Assembly (NCBI GenBank): GCA_965199975.1 | Contig: OZ241340.1 | Location: 1,426,001 to 1,490,000 of the forward strand | Length of the DNA stretch: 64,000 bases | Direction: 5' to 3' | DNA from: JASLDZ01 sp965199975 | GTDB taxonomy: Bacteria > Pseudomonadota > Alphaproteobacteria > Caulobacterales > Caulobacteraceae | Shown: piece by piece, positions 45,917-54,011 of the stretch | Numbering within the stretch: position 1 is the first letter of the stretch | Layout: each line of letters starts with the position of its first letter | Position numbers and translations under genes: made by a program | Notes under the pieces: generated by a model | What the model saw: only the letters and a program-made list of their open reading frames with translations | Database searches by the model: none | What the model was told of the DNA's origin: nothing

Positions 45917-47425
45917 TCAGGCCACGTATGCCCAGGGCAGCAGGTCGTCGATGCGGCTGTTGGGATGGTGGTTGACGAGGCGTGAGAGCACGTTGGCGAG
46001 GTAGGCGTGGGGCTCGACGGCGTTCAGCTTGCAGGTCTCGATGAGCGAGGCGAGCACGGCCCAGTGCTGGCCTCCGCCGTCGGAGCCTGCAAAGAGCGCG
46101 TTCTTGCGGTTGAGCGCGATGGGGCGGATGGCGCGCTCGACGGTGTTGGAGTCGAGCTCGACGCGGCCGTCGTCGAGGACGCGGCTGAGGCCCTCCCAGC
46201 GGCTGAGGGCGTAGCGGATCGCCTCGGCTAGCTTGCCCTTCTGGGTGATCGTTTCCAGACGGGCGCGCAGCCAGGGCTCCAAGGCCTCGATGATCGGCCG
46301 GCTGCGCGCCTGGCGGGCGTGGCGACGCTCGTCGGCCGAGCGGCCGCGGATCTCCCGCTCGATGTCGTAGAGCTGGCCGATGCGCGCCAGCGTCTCGGAG
46401 GCGATCGGCGCGGGGCCCGCGGCCGCCAGCTCGTAGAAGCGCCGCCGCACGTGGCTCCAGCAGAAGGCCAGGCGTACGTCTCCCGCCTCCGCCAGGGCGC
46501 GGTAGCCGGCGTAGCCGTCCACCTGCAGCACGCCGCGGAAGCCCTTCAGGTGGGCGATCGGCCGCTCGGCCTTGCGGTCGGGCGCGTAGACGTAGGCCAC
46601 GCCGGGCGGCTCGGGCCCGTTCCAGGGTCGGTCGTCGCGCGCGTACGCCCAGAGTTGGCCGGTCTTGGTGCGTCCGCGGCCCGGGTCCAGCACGGGCGCC
46701 GTGGTCTCGTCGGCAAAGAGCTTCTCCGAGGCCTTCAGCCGCTCCAACAGCCGTTCGTGCAGGGGTCGCAGCATCCACGCCGCTCGCCCCGTCCAGTCCG
46801 CCAGGGTGGAGCGGTCCAGCTTCACGCCCTGTCGGGCGTAGATTTGCGCCTGTCGGTAGAGCGGCAGGTGATCGGCGTACTTGGAGACAGCCACGTGGGC
46901 CACGGTGGCCTCCGTCGGCAGGCCGCCCTCGATCAGCCGCGCCGGCGCCGGCGCCTGCACCACGCCCTCCTCGCAGGCCCTGCAGGCGTACTTGGGCCGG
47001 CGGGTCACAAGCACCCGGACCTGGGCGGGCACGATGTCCAGCCGCTCGGAGACGTCCTCGCCGATGCGGTGGAGCGCGCCCGAGCAGCACGGGCAGGCCA
47101 GGCTTTCCGGCTCGAGCACCTGCTCGAAGCGGGGCAGATGCGCCGGCAGGGAGCCGCGGTTGGCGCGCCGCCGTCCGGCCTGCGCCGCCTTGGCCGAACG
47201 ATCCTGGGCTTCGGTCTCCGCGGCGTCGGCCGCCTCCACCTGCTGCACATCCTCCAGCCCGAGTTCGAGCTGGTCGATCGGCAGGGTCTCGGCGCGTCGG
47301 CCGAAGCGGTGGCGCTGCAGCTCCTTGAGAATCTGGCTCAGGCGATCGGCCCGGGCGCGCTCGGCCAGGAGCATCGCCTTCAGCGTCTCGATGTCGTCCG
47401 GAAGGGCTTCTGCAAGGCTGGCCAC
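45917..47425 (-). CDS. tnpC: IS66 family transposase TnpC
   Basis: A 502-residue DDE transposase. It has an N-terminal helix/leucine-zipper (ETLKAMLLAERARADRLSQILKELQRHRFGRRAE), a zinc-finger domain with CPCCSGALHRIGEDVSERLDIVPAQVRVLVTRRPKYACRACEEGVVQAP, and the catalytic core with LYRQAQIYARQGVKLDRSTLADWTGRAAW, ADETTAPVLDPGRGRTKTGQLWAYARDDRPW, VDGYAGYRALAE and a late VELDSNTVERAIRPIALNRKNALFAGSDGG. It ends with the IS66 C-terminal segment. It appears full length. Confidence 0.96.
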   Translation of the reverse strand: MASLAEALPDDIETLKAMLLAERARADRLSQILKELQRHRFGRRAETLPIDQLELGLEDVQQVEAADAAETEAQDRSAKAAQAGRRRANRGSLPAHLPRFEQVLEPESLACPCCSGALHRIGEDVSERLDIVPAQVRVLVTRRPKYACRACEEGVVQAPAPARLIEGGLPTEATVAHVAVSKYADHLPLYRQAQIYARQGVKLDRSTLADWTGRAAWMLRPLHERLLERLKASEKLFADETTAPVLDPGRGRTKTGQLWAYARDDRPWNGPEPPGVAYVYAPDRKAERPIAHLKGFRGVLQVDGYAGYRALAEAGDVRLAFCWSHVRRRFYELAAAGPAPIASETLARIGQLYDIEREIRGRSADERRHARQARSRPIIEALEPWLRARLETITQKGKLAEAIRYALSRWEGLSRVLDDGRVELDSNTVERAIRPIALNRKNALFAGSDGGGQHWAVLASLIETCKLNAVEPHAYLANVLSRLVNHHPNSRIDDLLPWAYVA

Positions 47426-47496
47426 GAACGGATTAGATCATGTCCACAACGCTTTGAGGCGCCCCCGCGTGCGCCCTGAGTCACCCGGTCGCAGGC

Positions 47497-47853
47497 TCAG
47501 TGGGCCGCGATCGGGACCCGCGTGCGACGCACGTTGTAGACCCGCGCCCAGTCCATTCCGTCGAGCAAGGCGCTCAGCTGCGAGGCGCTCAGCCGCATCG
47601 CTCCGTCCTGGATCTTCGGCCAGCGGAAGACGCCCTGCTCGAGCGTCTTGGCCACCAGCACGACGCCTGACCCATCCCAGTAGAGGAGCTTGATGCGATC
47701 CGCTCGCTTGGCTCTGAAGACGTAGATCACCCCGCTGAACGGGTCCGCCCGCATCCCGTCCTTGATCAGCGCCGCCAGCCCGTTCGCACCTTTGCGGAAG
47801 TCTACCGGCTTGGTCGCCACCAGCACCTTCACGCCCGCCGGGGGCGCGATCAC
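47497..47853 (-). CDS. tnpB: IS66 accessory protein TnpB
   Basis: A 118-residue IS66 Orf2 protein: MIAPPAGVKVLVATKPVDFRKGANGLAALI, then FSGVIYVFRAKRADRIKLLYWDGSGVVLVAKTLEQGVFRWP. It is needed for IS66 transposition with TnpA and TnpC; its biochemical role is not settled. Its start overlaps the end of tnpA by 4 bases. Confidence 0.96.
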   Translation of the reverse strand: MIAPPAGVKVLVATKPVDFRKGANGLAALIKDGMRADPFSGVIYVFRAKRADRIKLLYWDGSGVVLVAKTLEQGVFRWPKIQDGAMRLSASQLSALLDGMDWARVYNVRRTRVPIAAH

Positions 47854-48266
47854 CGACCCGCCTTCAGCGCCTGGATCACCGCCGCCACCGTCTTGCTCTC
47901 CGCGCCGCGGTCCACCCGCACCACCACGCCGTCGATCTCCAGCTCGATCCCGCCCCGACCGGCGCGGCGCATCTTCTGCGGCGACGACGGCTTGCCCGCC
48001 GGGACAGCCGGCTGCTCCAACACCACGGGCGCGAACGCCGACTCCAGACGCGCCTCGCGCGGCGGCCTAGCCTCGCGACGCCACGTAAAGAGTTGGGTCT
48101 TTGCGAGGCCGTACTGGTCCGCAACCTCGCCCACCGACCGGGCGTAGCTCTCGGCCACGATCTGCGCCTTCATCTGGGGGCTCCAACGCCGTCGCCGGCC
48201 AGCCCCCGTGAACACCTCGATCCGACGCGCCACCGGCTCCGTCAGCACATCGTCACCAGACATCAT
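47850..48266 (-). CDS. tnpA: IS66 accessory protein TnpA (HTH)
   Basis: A 138-residue IS66 Orf1 protein with a helix-turn-helix: RRIEVFTGAGRRRRWSPQMKAQIVAESYARSVGEVADQYGLAKTQLFTWRREA, then ELEIDGVVVRVDRGAESKTVAAVIQALKAG. One of two adjacent ATGs (MMSGDD) is the likely start; a GTG 42 bases upstream is possible. It is co-transcribed with tnpB and tnpC. Confidence 0.94.
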   Translation of the reverse strand: MMSGDDVLTEPVARRIEVFTGAGRRRRWSPQMKAQIVAESYARSVGEVADQYGLAKTQLFTWRREARPPREARLESAFAPVVLEQPAVPAGKPSSPQKMRRAGRGGIELEIDGVVVRVDRGAESKTVAAVIQALKAGR

Positions 48267-48360
48267 CACCGCACCAAGCCCACAACGTCGGTCAGCGGCG
48301 AGACTCACCCACGCTTCCAGCGGGCGCTAGGTGGGGTCGGGACAGCGCTTACGATGGTGT

Positions 48361-48633
48361 GCTACGCTCGCGCCCTTTTTTCCAAGTCTGGGCTGGCAAT
48401 GAGAAGTACGAGGACGCAGAACAAGCGATTTTGCCCTGTGCTTACCACGGCGAAGCCGTCTCTCCCGACCCGCTGCCCGTGTCGCGCGCCGCTGCGTGTC
48501 CGGCTCGCCGGCCACGCTCTACCGCCACCAGCGCAGTATTGATCAACTTGTCGCGCCGGCCCGGCCAACCTTGCTCATCCCCTTCGCGCGAGCACTCTCG
48601 TCGGGCGTTAAGGACGGCAGTAGGAGGTGCTCC
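48361..48633 (+). other. Remnant DNA between IS66 and the GMC oxidoreductase gene
   Basis: No intact gene is seen. A short stretch near 48,490-48,550 translates RRCVSGSPATLYRHQRS, reminiscent of the C-terminal helix-turn-helix of resolvases, and may be the tail of the recombinase broken at 45,903. The final 15 bases hold the TAGGAGG ribosome-binding site of the next gene. Confidence 0.4.
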
Positions 48634-50157
48634 ATGGCCGACCAGGTTTACCACGCGGTGATTGTAGGCGGCGGAACGGCCGGCTGCGTGCTGGCCGCCC
48701 GCCTAAGCGAAGACTTGGCGCGCCGAGTGCTGCTGATCGAGGCGGGACCGGCCTATCCGCCGGACAACTATCCCGCTGACCTGACAGGCCCCGCGATTGC
48801 CATCGAGCCGCGTCGCACCTGGGGCTACCTCAGCCAGCCCGGCCGCACGGGCCACGCCATCGCCGCCCATGCCGGCAAGGTGCTGGGCGGCGGATCGGCC
48901 ATAAACGCCGGCATCGCGCGGCGGGGGCGTCCAGACGATTTTGCGCAGTGGGCGAGCCATGGCCTGCCCTGCTGGACGTTCGAGCGGGTGCTGCCGGCCT
49001 ACAGGCGGTTGGAGCAGAGCAATATCGACGATTCCTGCTGGCACGGCAGCACCGGGCCGTGGCCGATCCGCCAGCCCGCCGCGGCGACGCTGACCCCGGC
49101 GGTGCGCGCCTTCGTCGACGCGGCGGCGAGCACCGGACTACCCTGGATCGACGATTTCAATGGTGCTCACCAGCACGGCGTCGGCTGCGAGGTGAAGAAC
49201 ATCGTCGATGGGTTCCGCACCAACGCGGGCACCGCCTATCTCACCGCGGCGGCGAGGGCGCGGCCTAATCTCTCGATCCGCAGCGACGCGATGGTCGACC
49301 GGGTCGCGATTGAGGGCGGCCGCGCCGTCGGCGTGGTGATGGCCGATGGCGAGACGATCGCGGCGGGCGAGGTGATCGTCTCGGCCGGCGTGTATGGCAG
49401 CCCGGCCGTCCTGCTACGCTCCGGTATCGGTCCGGCGGTTCACCTGAACGGGCTGGGCGTAGTTGTGAACGCCGACCTACCGGTGGGCGAGGGGTTGCAG
49501 GACCAGCCCATGTACACCGTCGCCTACCGTGTCGCGCCGGACGTTCCCGACCAGCCCCGCGGCGGCAGCGGCGTGGTGTGGACCCGGTCGTCGCTTGCGC
49601 GGGACGACGAGCTCGACCTCCAGCTCTCCGTCTCCCTCCAGCCCGACCTGGACGATGCGGGCGCGCCGATCCGCACGCTGCGTGCCTGGGCCTGTGTGGT
49701 CAGGCCGCGCGGCAGGGGTACGGTGCGGCTGAAGAGCCGCGACCCGTTCGCGACGCCGCGGATCGACTATCGCCTGCTTGCGGAACCCGACGACCGGCAG
49801 CGGCTGGAGGAGGCGGTGCGGCTGGCCCGGCACGTCATGTCGCTTTCGCCGGTCGCAGCGATGGTGGACGGCGAACTCGACGCCAACGGCGCGGTGGGGC
49901 AGCGGGAGTCGCTGGGAACCTCGCTGCACGCCGGTGCGATGACCTTCTATCACGGCACCTCGACCGCGCCGATGGGCGGCCCGCAGGACAAGGCCGCGGT
50001 GGTCGACGCCGCCGGCCGCGTCCGCGGCATCGAAGGATTGCGGGTCGTTGACGCCTCCATCTTCCCGGCGGCGATCTCCGTGCCGGTCAATCTCACCACG
50101 ATCATGGTCGCGGAACGGATTGCCGGGCAGATTCGCACGGGAGTGTTCGACAGCTAG
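48634..50157 (+). CDS. GMC family FAD oxidoreductase
   Basis: A 507-residue glucose-methanol-choline oxidoreductase. The N-terminal FAD motif AVIVGGGTAGCVLAARLSED (about residues 8-27), KVLGGGSAINAGIARRGRPDDFAQWA (GMC signature 1), SAGVYGSPAVLLRSGIGP (signature 2), and the C-terminal MTFYHGTSTAPMGG...GLRVVDASIFPAAISVPVNLTTIMVAERIA with the active-site His and Asn are all visible. Members oxidise alcohols, including aryl and polyketide alcohols. The ATG has a TAGGAGG box before it. A hydrolase gene follows at 37 bases and is probably co-transcribed. Confidence 0.93.
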   Translation: MADQVYHAVIVGGGTAGCVLAARLSEDLARRVLLIEAGPAYPPDNYPADLTGPAIAIEPRRTWGYLSQPGRTGHAIAAHAGKVLGGGSAINAGIARRGRPDDFAQWASHGLPCWTFERVLPAYRRLEQSNIDDSCWHGSTGPWPIRQPAAATLTPAVRAFVDAAASTGLPWIDDFNGAHQHGVGCEVKNIVDGFRTNAGTAYLTAAARARPNLSIRSDAMVDRVAIEGGRAVGVVMADGETIAAGEVIVSAGVYGSPAVLLRSGIGPAVHLNGLGVVVNADLPVGEGLQDQPMYTVAYRVAPDVPDQPRGGSGVVWTRSSLARDDELDLQLSVSLQPDLDDAGAPIRTLRAWACVVRPRGRGTVRLKSRDPFATPRIDYRLLAEPDDRQRLEEAVRLARHVMSLSPVAAMVDGELDANGAVGQRESLGTSLHAGAMTFYHGTSTAPMGGPQDKAAVVDAAGRVRGIEGLRVVDASIFPAAISVPVNLTTIMVAERIAGQIRTGVFDS

Positions 50158-50194
50158 AGCCGCGCGTAGGCACGTGAGAAAGGACAAGACAGTC

Positions 50195-51478
50195 ATGGCC
50201 AGTCGCATGAGCGGGATCGCCCCGCCGTATCACGTCCAGTCGACCGCCGCGCAATCGCGCAACGGTTTTCCTTATTTCGAGCACCACGACTCGGTATCGG
50301 CGCTGTGGGGCAAGAAGTGGCGCAAGCTTTGCGCGGGCGGCATCTACCCCTTCACCGACGCGAACGTCGCGGACTTCGACCCGATCTTCGATGAGCTCGT
50401 CAGGATATCCGGCGACGACGCCGGCTTCCTCTACCGGCCCGACGATTACGCCGAGCCGTTCCTGCCGGTAGGTCGGCGGCTCGTCGCGGAGGCGGAGGAG
50501 CGGCAGGCGGCGGGCGATACCGCTCAGGCGCGCGACCTGTTCCTGCGCGCGGCGGCGGTGTACCGGATTGCGCGCTTCCCGATCAATCGCTCGCCCAGGA
50601 GCGAGGAGGCGTGGGAGTGCGGCAAGGCTGCGTACGAGAAGGGCGGCGAGCTTCTGGACCCGCCCAGCGTTCCGGTCGCCATTCCCTTCACCGACGCGAA
50701 TCCGGCCGCGGGCGACCGCGATGCCGACATTCCGGCCTATCTGCGGCTGCCAAAGGGCGACAGGCCCGCGGCAGGCTGGCCGGTGGTGCTCTTCGTCTGC
50801 GGGCTGGACGCGTACCGGACCGATCATACCCCGCGCACCCAGGAGCATGTCGACCGGGGCTGCGCGGTCCTCAGCTTCGAGATTCCGGGAACCGGCGATT
50901 GTCCCGCGGCCTCGGACGATCCCGCCGCGCCGGACCGGCTGATGACCAGCGTGCTCGACTGGGTGGGCGCCAAAGCTTCGCGCCATGGCTTCGACCCGGC
51001 CAGGATCATCGCGCGCGGGGTCAGCACGGGCGGCTATTACGCGTTCCGCGTCGCCCATACCCACGGCGATCGGCTGTTCGCCGCCATCGCGCAGGGCGGA
51101 AGCTGCCACCACATGTTCGATCGCGAATGGATCGGCGCGCAGGACCAGATGGAATATCCGTTCGCGCTCGCCGAGGCGCTCGCGTACAAGTTCGGTTACC
51201 GGGGCGCCGACGACGCGACCGCCATCGAACGCTACGCGGCCGAGGGTCGCAAGTTCAGCCTGCTGGATGCGGGCATCGTGGACACGCCTTCGTGCAGGCT
51301 GCTGGTGATCAACGGCATGGAGGATTCGATCTTCCCGATCGAGGACAGCCTCATCGTCGGAATCCAGGGCCGCAAAAAGGACCTCGTCTTGCGTGGCGAC
51401 CGCGGGCACATGGGCAACCCGGGGGCCGAGGACATCCTGTACGGGTGGATCGACAACGCTCTTAAGGCTGCGCCCTGA
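50195..51478 (+). CDS. Alpha/beta hydrolase of the 2,6-dihydroxypseudooxynicotine hydrolase / Ayg1-FrsA type
   Basis: A 427-residue protein with a helical N-terminal cap domain of about 190 residues (EEWECGKAAYEKGG-like, here SEEAWECGKAAYEKGG) and a C-terminal alpha/beta hydrolase core. The nucleophile is S277 in ARGVSTGGYYAFR; an acid is likely in NGMEDSIFPIED and the His in RGDRGHMGNPG. This architecture is that of nicotine-pathway C-C hydrolases and fungal Ayg1-type polyketide-shortening hydrolases. It cleaves carbon-carbon bonds next to ketones in those cases; here the substrate is unknown. It follows the GMC oxidase gene, which could supply a ketone. Confidence 0.85.
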   Translation: MASRMSGIAPPYHVQSTAAQSRNGFPYFEHHDSVSALWGKKWRKLCAGGIYPFTDANVADFDPIFDELVRISGDDAGFLYRPDDYAEPFLPVGRRLVAEAEERQAAGDTAQARDLFLRAAAVYRIARFPINRSPRSEEAWECGKAAYEKGGELLDPPSVPVAIPFTDANPAAGDRDADIPAYLRLPKGDRPAAGWPVVLFVCGLDAYRTDHTPRTQEHVDRGCAVLSFEIPGTGDCPAASDDPAAPDRLMTSVLDWVGAKASRHGFDPARIIARGVSTGGYYAFRVAHTHGDRLFAAIAQGGSCHHMFDREWIGAQDQMEYPFALAEALAYKFGYRGADDATAIERYAAEGRKFSLLDAGIVDTPSCRLLVINGMEDSIFPIEDSLIVGIQGRKKDLVLRGDRGHMGNPGAEDILYGWIDNALKAAP

Positions 51479-51822
51479 GCGGCTCGCATTCACGACGGCC
51501 GGAACCTCTGCGCGCCGGGTCGTCTCGCCGTCACGGTTGACGGTCCGATTCAGCACAGAACAGCGCTTCTGCTCTGCTCCTGCGATCGGATTGGCGACTT
51601 GGGAGGTCAAAGACCGTCACCGGCCTCCAGATCGTGATGTTCTACAATCCTTGCGCTCGACGACCGCTGCCGCCGCGTGCGCCGATGCTCCGTCTGGATA
51701 ACTTGACCGTGGTGTGGTGCGGCTCATTCCTCTCCGACGTTGACGTGTCTCGTGAGTTTCATTTCCTTGACTGACACCCTGCTGGTCACCACAACAGGCG
51801 CTCCCATCGGAAAGGTTCGACC
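51479..51822. other. Intergenic region, possible transposase debris
   Basis: No intact gene in 344 bases. A stretch near 51,635-51,665 translates IVMFYNPCARRPLP, which recalls the FYNPxRRH motif near the end of IS3-type transposases, but the resemblance is short. The last 30 bases carry GGAAAGG, the ribosome-binding site of the next gene. A promoter for that gene is expected here but is not evident. Confidence 0.35.
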
Positions 51823-52113
51823 ATGACCGTCAAGTCCATGTTCGATTTCAGGTTTCCTGCCGAGCACGTGGACGAAGGCTTTCGGCTCGTTCAAGGCATC
51901 GGCGCCGACATGATCCCGCTGGCGGGCTACCTCGACTACGAGGTCATTCGGGACGTGAAGGACCCGGGTCACATAATGGTCAACACCCTTTGGGAGAGCG
52001 AGAAGGCTGCCTGGGCGGTGCTCGACCGCTATCGGCACAGCGACAAGATCAAACGGGCAACGGCCCTGATGGGATCGGAGTCGCCCGGGTTCGTGGGCGA
52101 GGTTGGACGCTGA
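51823..52113 (+). CDS. Small ABM-like protein, 96 residues (paralogue A)
   Basis: The product starts MTVKSMFDFRFPAEHVDEGF and contains RLVQGIGADMIPLAGYLDYEVIRDVKDPGHIMVNTLWESEKAAWAVLDRYRHSDKIKRATALMG, ending PGFVGEVGR. It is a single ferredoxin-like module of the antibiotic-biosynthesis-monooxygenase superfamily, whose members oxidise quinol-type substrates without cofactors or simply bind ligands. It is clearly paralogous to the protein encoded at 55,002 (same length, same first and last motifs). GGAAAGG lies before the ATG. Confidence 0.82.
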   Translation: MTVKSMFDFRFPAEHVDEGFRLVQGIGADMIPLAGYLDYEVIRDVKDPGHIMVNTLWESEKAAWAVLDRYRHSDKIKRATALMGSESPGFVGEVGR

Positions 52114-52339
52114 GGTCAGGAAACACCGATGTGGAGGGCGCGAGAGCGGCGTGTTCTCATGAGGATGAGAAGACGGTCTCATGCTCGACAAGCTTTCTGC
52201 GGAGCTACTAACGCACCCGGAGCACCGGCACGGAGCAGGCCCGTCCACCTTGTCGGCGCAGATCACGCAGATCGAGGCCGGGCGTGACGCGCCCGCGGTC
52301 TGAAACGAGCATGAGTAGCAGTAGAAACGAGGCGGCGCG

Positions 52340-52705
52340 ATGAAGTTCGAGGAAATGGAGCCGCGAGCCACGATCGAGTCTCAGCTGGGCGACACGGCGG
52401 GGCCGGTCGTGCTGCTTAACGTCTTTACCCTCGACGCCCAGGACAGCGCCGGTTTCCTTCAGGCATGGTCCGCGGAGTCAGAATTCTTCAAGAGGCAGCC
52501 GGGGTTCATATCCACGCAACTGCATCAGGGTGTGGGCGGGACCACGATGTACGTCAACTACGCGGTGTGGGAGTCCGCCGCCGCCTTTGCCGACGCCTTC
52601 CGCGATCCACAGTTCAAGGCGGCGGCCGCTCAGTTTCCGCCGAGCGTGACGGCGCTGCCGCACCTGATCCGCAAGATCGGCGTCCCCGGGTATTGTGTTC
52701 CGTGA
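52340..52705 (+). CDS. ABM domain-containing protein, 121 residues
   Basis: The core VVLLNVFTLDAQDSAGFLQAWSAESEFFKRQPGFISTQLHQGVGGTTMYVNYAVWESAAAFADAFRDPQFKA is a canonical ABM (antibiotic biosynthesis monooxygenase) ferredoxin-like domain, with the final RKIGVPGYCVP as in ActVA-Orf6-like relatives. Such proteins are dimeric and can oxidise anthrones or other polyketide quinols, or act as haem- or ligand-binding folds. ATG 52,340 follows CGAGGCGGCGCG. The 226 bases before it hold only a 40-codon frame from 52,182 with no recognisable features. Confidence 0.87.
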   Translation: MKFEEMEPRATIESQLGDTAGPVVLLNVFTLDAQDSAGFLQAWSAESEFFKRQPGFISTQLHQGVGGTTMYVNYAVWESAAAFADAFRDPQFKAAAAQFPPSVTALPHLIRKIGVPGYCVP

Positions 52706-52735
52706 TCTCCCCCGCAGCCTGACTCCGAGGCGGCG

Positions 52736-52870
52736 GACGTGGTGCTGCACACGCATCTCCACGCGGATCACGTCGGTTGGGACACCAGGCTGGAGGACGG
52801 GCGCTTCGACGGCATTGACGTCAAGCCAAACTCGTTACGATCGCGCTCCATCGTTCGGAAGGCCAACCGC
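52736..52870 (+). pseudogene. Duplicated fragment of a metallo-beta-lactamase-fold gene
   Basis: Bases 52,736-52,804 match 53,191-53,259 of the adjacent MBL gene at 65 of 69 positions. Both encode DVVLHTHxHxDHVGWDTRLEDGR, the zinc-binding HxHxDH motif. The fragment has no N-terminal part and continues into an unrelated, non-conserved 22-codon stretch that runs up to the next gene's start. It looks like the relic of a second homologous gene or a local duplication. Confidence 0.65.
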
Positions 52871-53787
52871 ATGTTCAAGCTGGGATCGACCACCATCGAG
52901 AAGGTGGTGGACATGAACCTGAACGGCATGACGCTCCAGAAGCTCCTGCCCGCGTTAGATGACAAGGTGCTGGGCCGTCATCCCGAACGGCTGCCCGAAG
53001 GCACGGTGGACGCCGACGGACACGCGCTGCTCAGCATCCATAGCTGGCTCGTGCGCCACCAGGGCCTCACGATCCTGATCGGCGCCTGCGCCGGTAACGA
53101 CAAGGCGCGCCCACAACAGCCGGAACTAGACCATCTCAGCAAACCGTTCCTTGAGCGGCTGGCGGCTGCGGGGCGTCGCCCGAAGATGTAGACGTGGTCC
53201 TGCACACGCATATCCACTCCGATCACGTCGGTTGGGACACCAGGCTGGAGGACGGGCGCTGGGTTCCGACCTTCCCCAATGCCGAGGTGATCTGTTCCGA
53301 CCTGGAATTGCGCTACGGCGCGGCGCTGGCCGAGGGAGATGAGGAAGGTATCGCCGCCGCGCGCTGTGAGGCGGGGTTGGGCGAACCGATCCGGATCCCC
53401 GTCGGAGGTACCTTCGAGGACAGCGTTCGACCCTTGGAGAATAACGTGCGGATGCGCCGCGTTCGCATGGACGGTGCGGAGGTGTTGCCCGGCATACGTT
53501 GCATTCCGACGCCGGGCCACAGCATCGACCATGCCTCGATCGAGATCATGTTGGACGGACAGGTCGGGCTATTCAGCGGCGACATGTTCCACCACCCGGT
53601 CGAGATATACGCGCCCGAGCTGGTGAGCAGCTTCTGCGAATTCCCAGACGCGGCCCGCCGCTCCCGACACGATTTCATGAATCATGCGATCGAGCGCGAG
53701 GCGACCGTGTTCACCGCTCATTTCCCGCTATCATCGTCCGGACGTTTTCGCAGGATTGGCGACGGGTACGAGTGGCGCTTCGGCTAA
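52871..53787 (+). pseudogene. MBL-fold metallo-hydrolase, frameshifted
   Basis: The gene starts MFKLGSTTIEKVVDMNLNGM and continues through SWLVRHQGLTILIGACAGNDKARPQQPELDHLSKPFLERLAAAGRRP, where the frame breaks at about 53,180 (one G missing in CGCCCGAAGATG). The next frame gives EDVDVVLHTHIHSDHVGWDTRLEDGRWVPTFPNAEVICSDLEL, then IPTPGHSIDHASIEIM and GLFSGDMFHHPVEIYAPEL. Restoring one base yields a complete protein of 305 residues with the HxHxDH, GH and D zinc ligands of AHL-lactonase/ClcD-like MBL enzymes. It is a recent inactivation or a sequencing error. Confidence 0.85.
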
Positions 53788-54011
53788 CGCCAGCAGCGCC
53801 CCCCGCGTTTAGCGCCTCGAACCTGCCGGACCTTTGAATTGCGACTTTCCCGCGCTGTTCATTCTGGACCGCGCATTGGTCGCAGTGAGCGCGCGTGGCA
53901 TTACCGGCAAGCTCCAACCGCTTGCCGAAGCCAACGTCGGGATCGCCGGCACCAATCGATAATTTGAACGTACACCTATCGACCAAATCCCTCCTAACGA
54001 TGGCGATCGGC

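Larger units (their letters stand above)
45904..48352 (-). mobile_element. Complete IS66-family insertion sequence with 8-bp target duplication
   Basis: The 2,449-base element has terminal inverted repeats beginning GTAAGCGCTGT at both ends (left GTAAGCGCTGTTCTC; right, read inwards, GTAAGCGCTGTCCCG). It is flanked by the 8-base direct repeat GATGGTGT (45,896-45,903 and 48,353-48,360), the duplication length expected for IS66. Its three genes tnpA, tnpB and tnpC are all intact and on the minus strand. It is inserted in the broken resolvase gene. Confidence 0.95.

Noticed and set aside
53788..53971. Short plus-strand frame LFILDRALVAVSARGITGKL after the MBL gene
   Set aside because: No start with ribosome-binding site and no family; at most debris of a lost gene.
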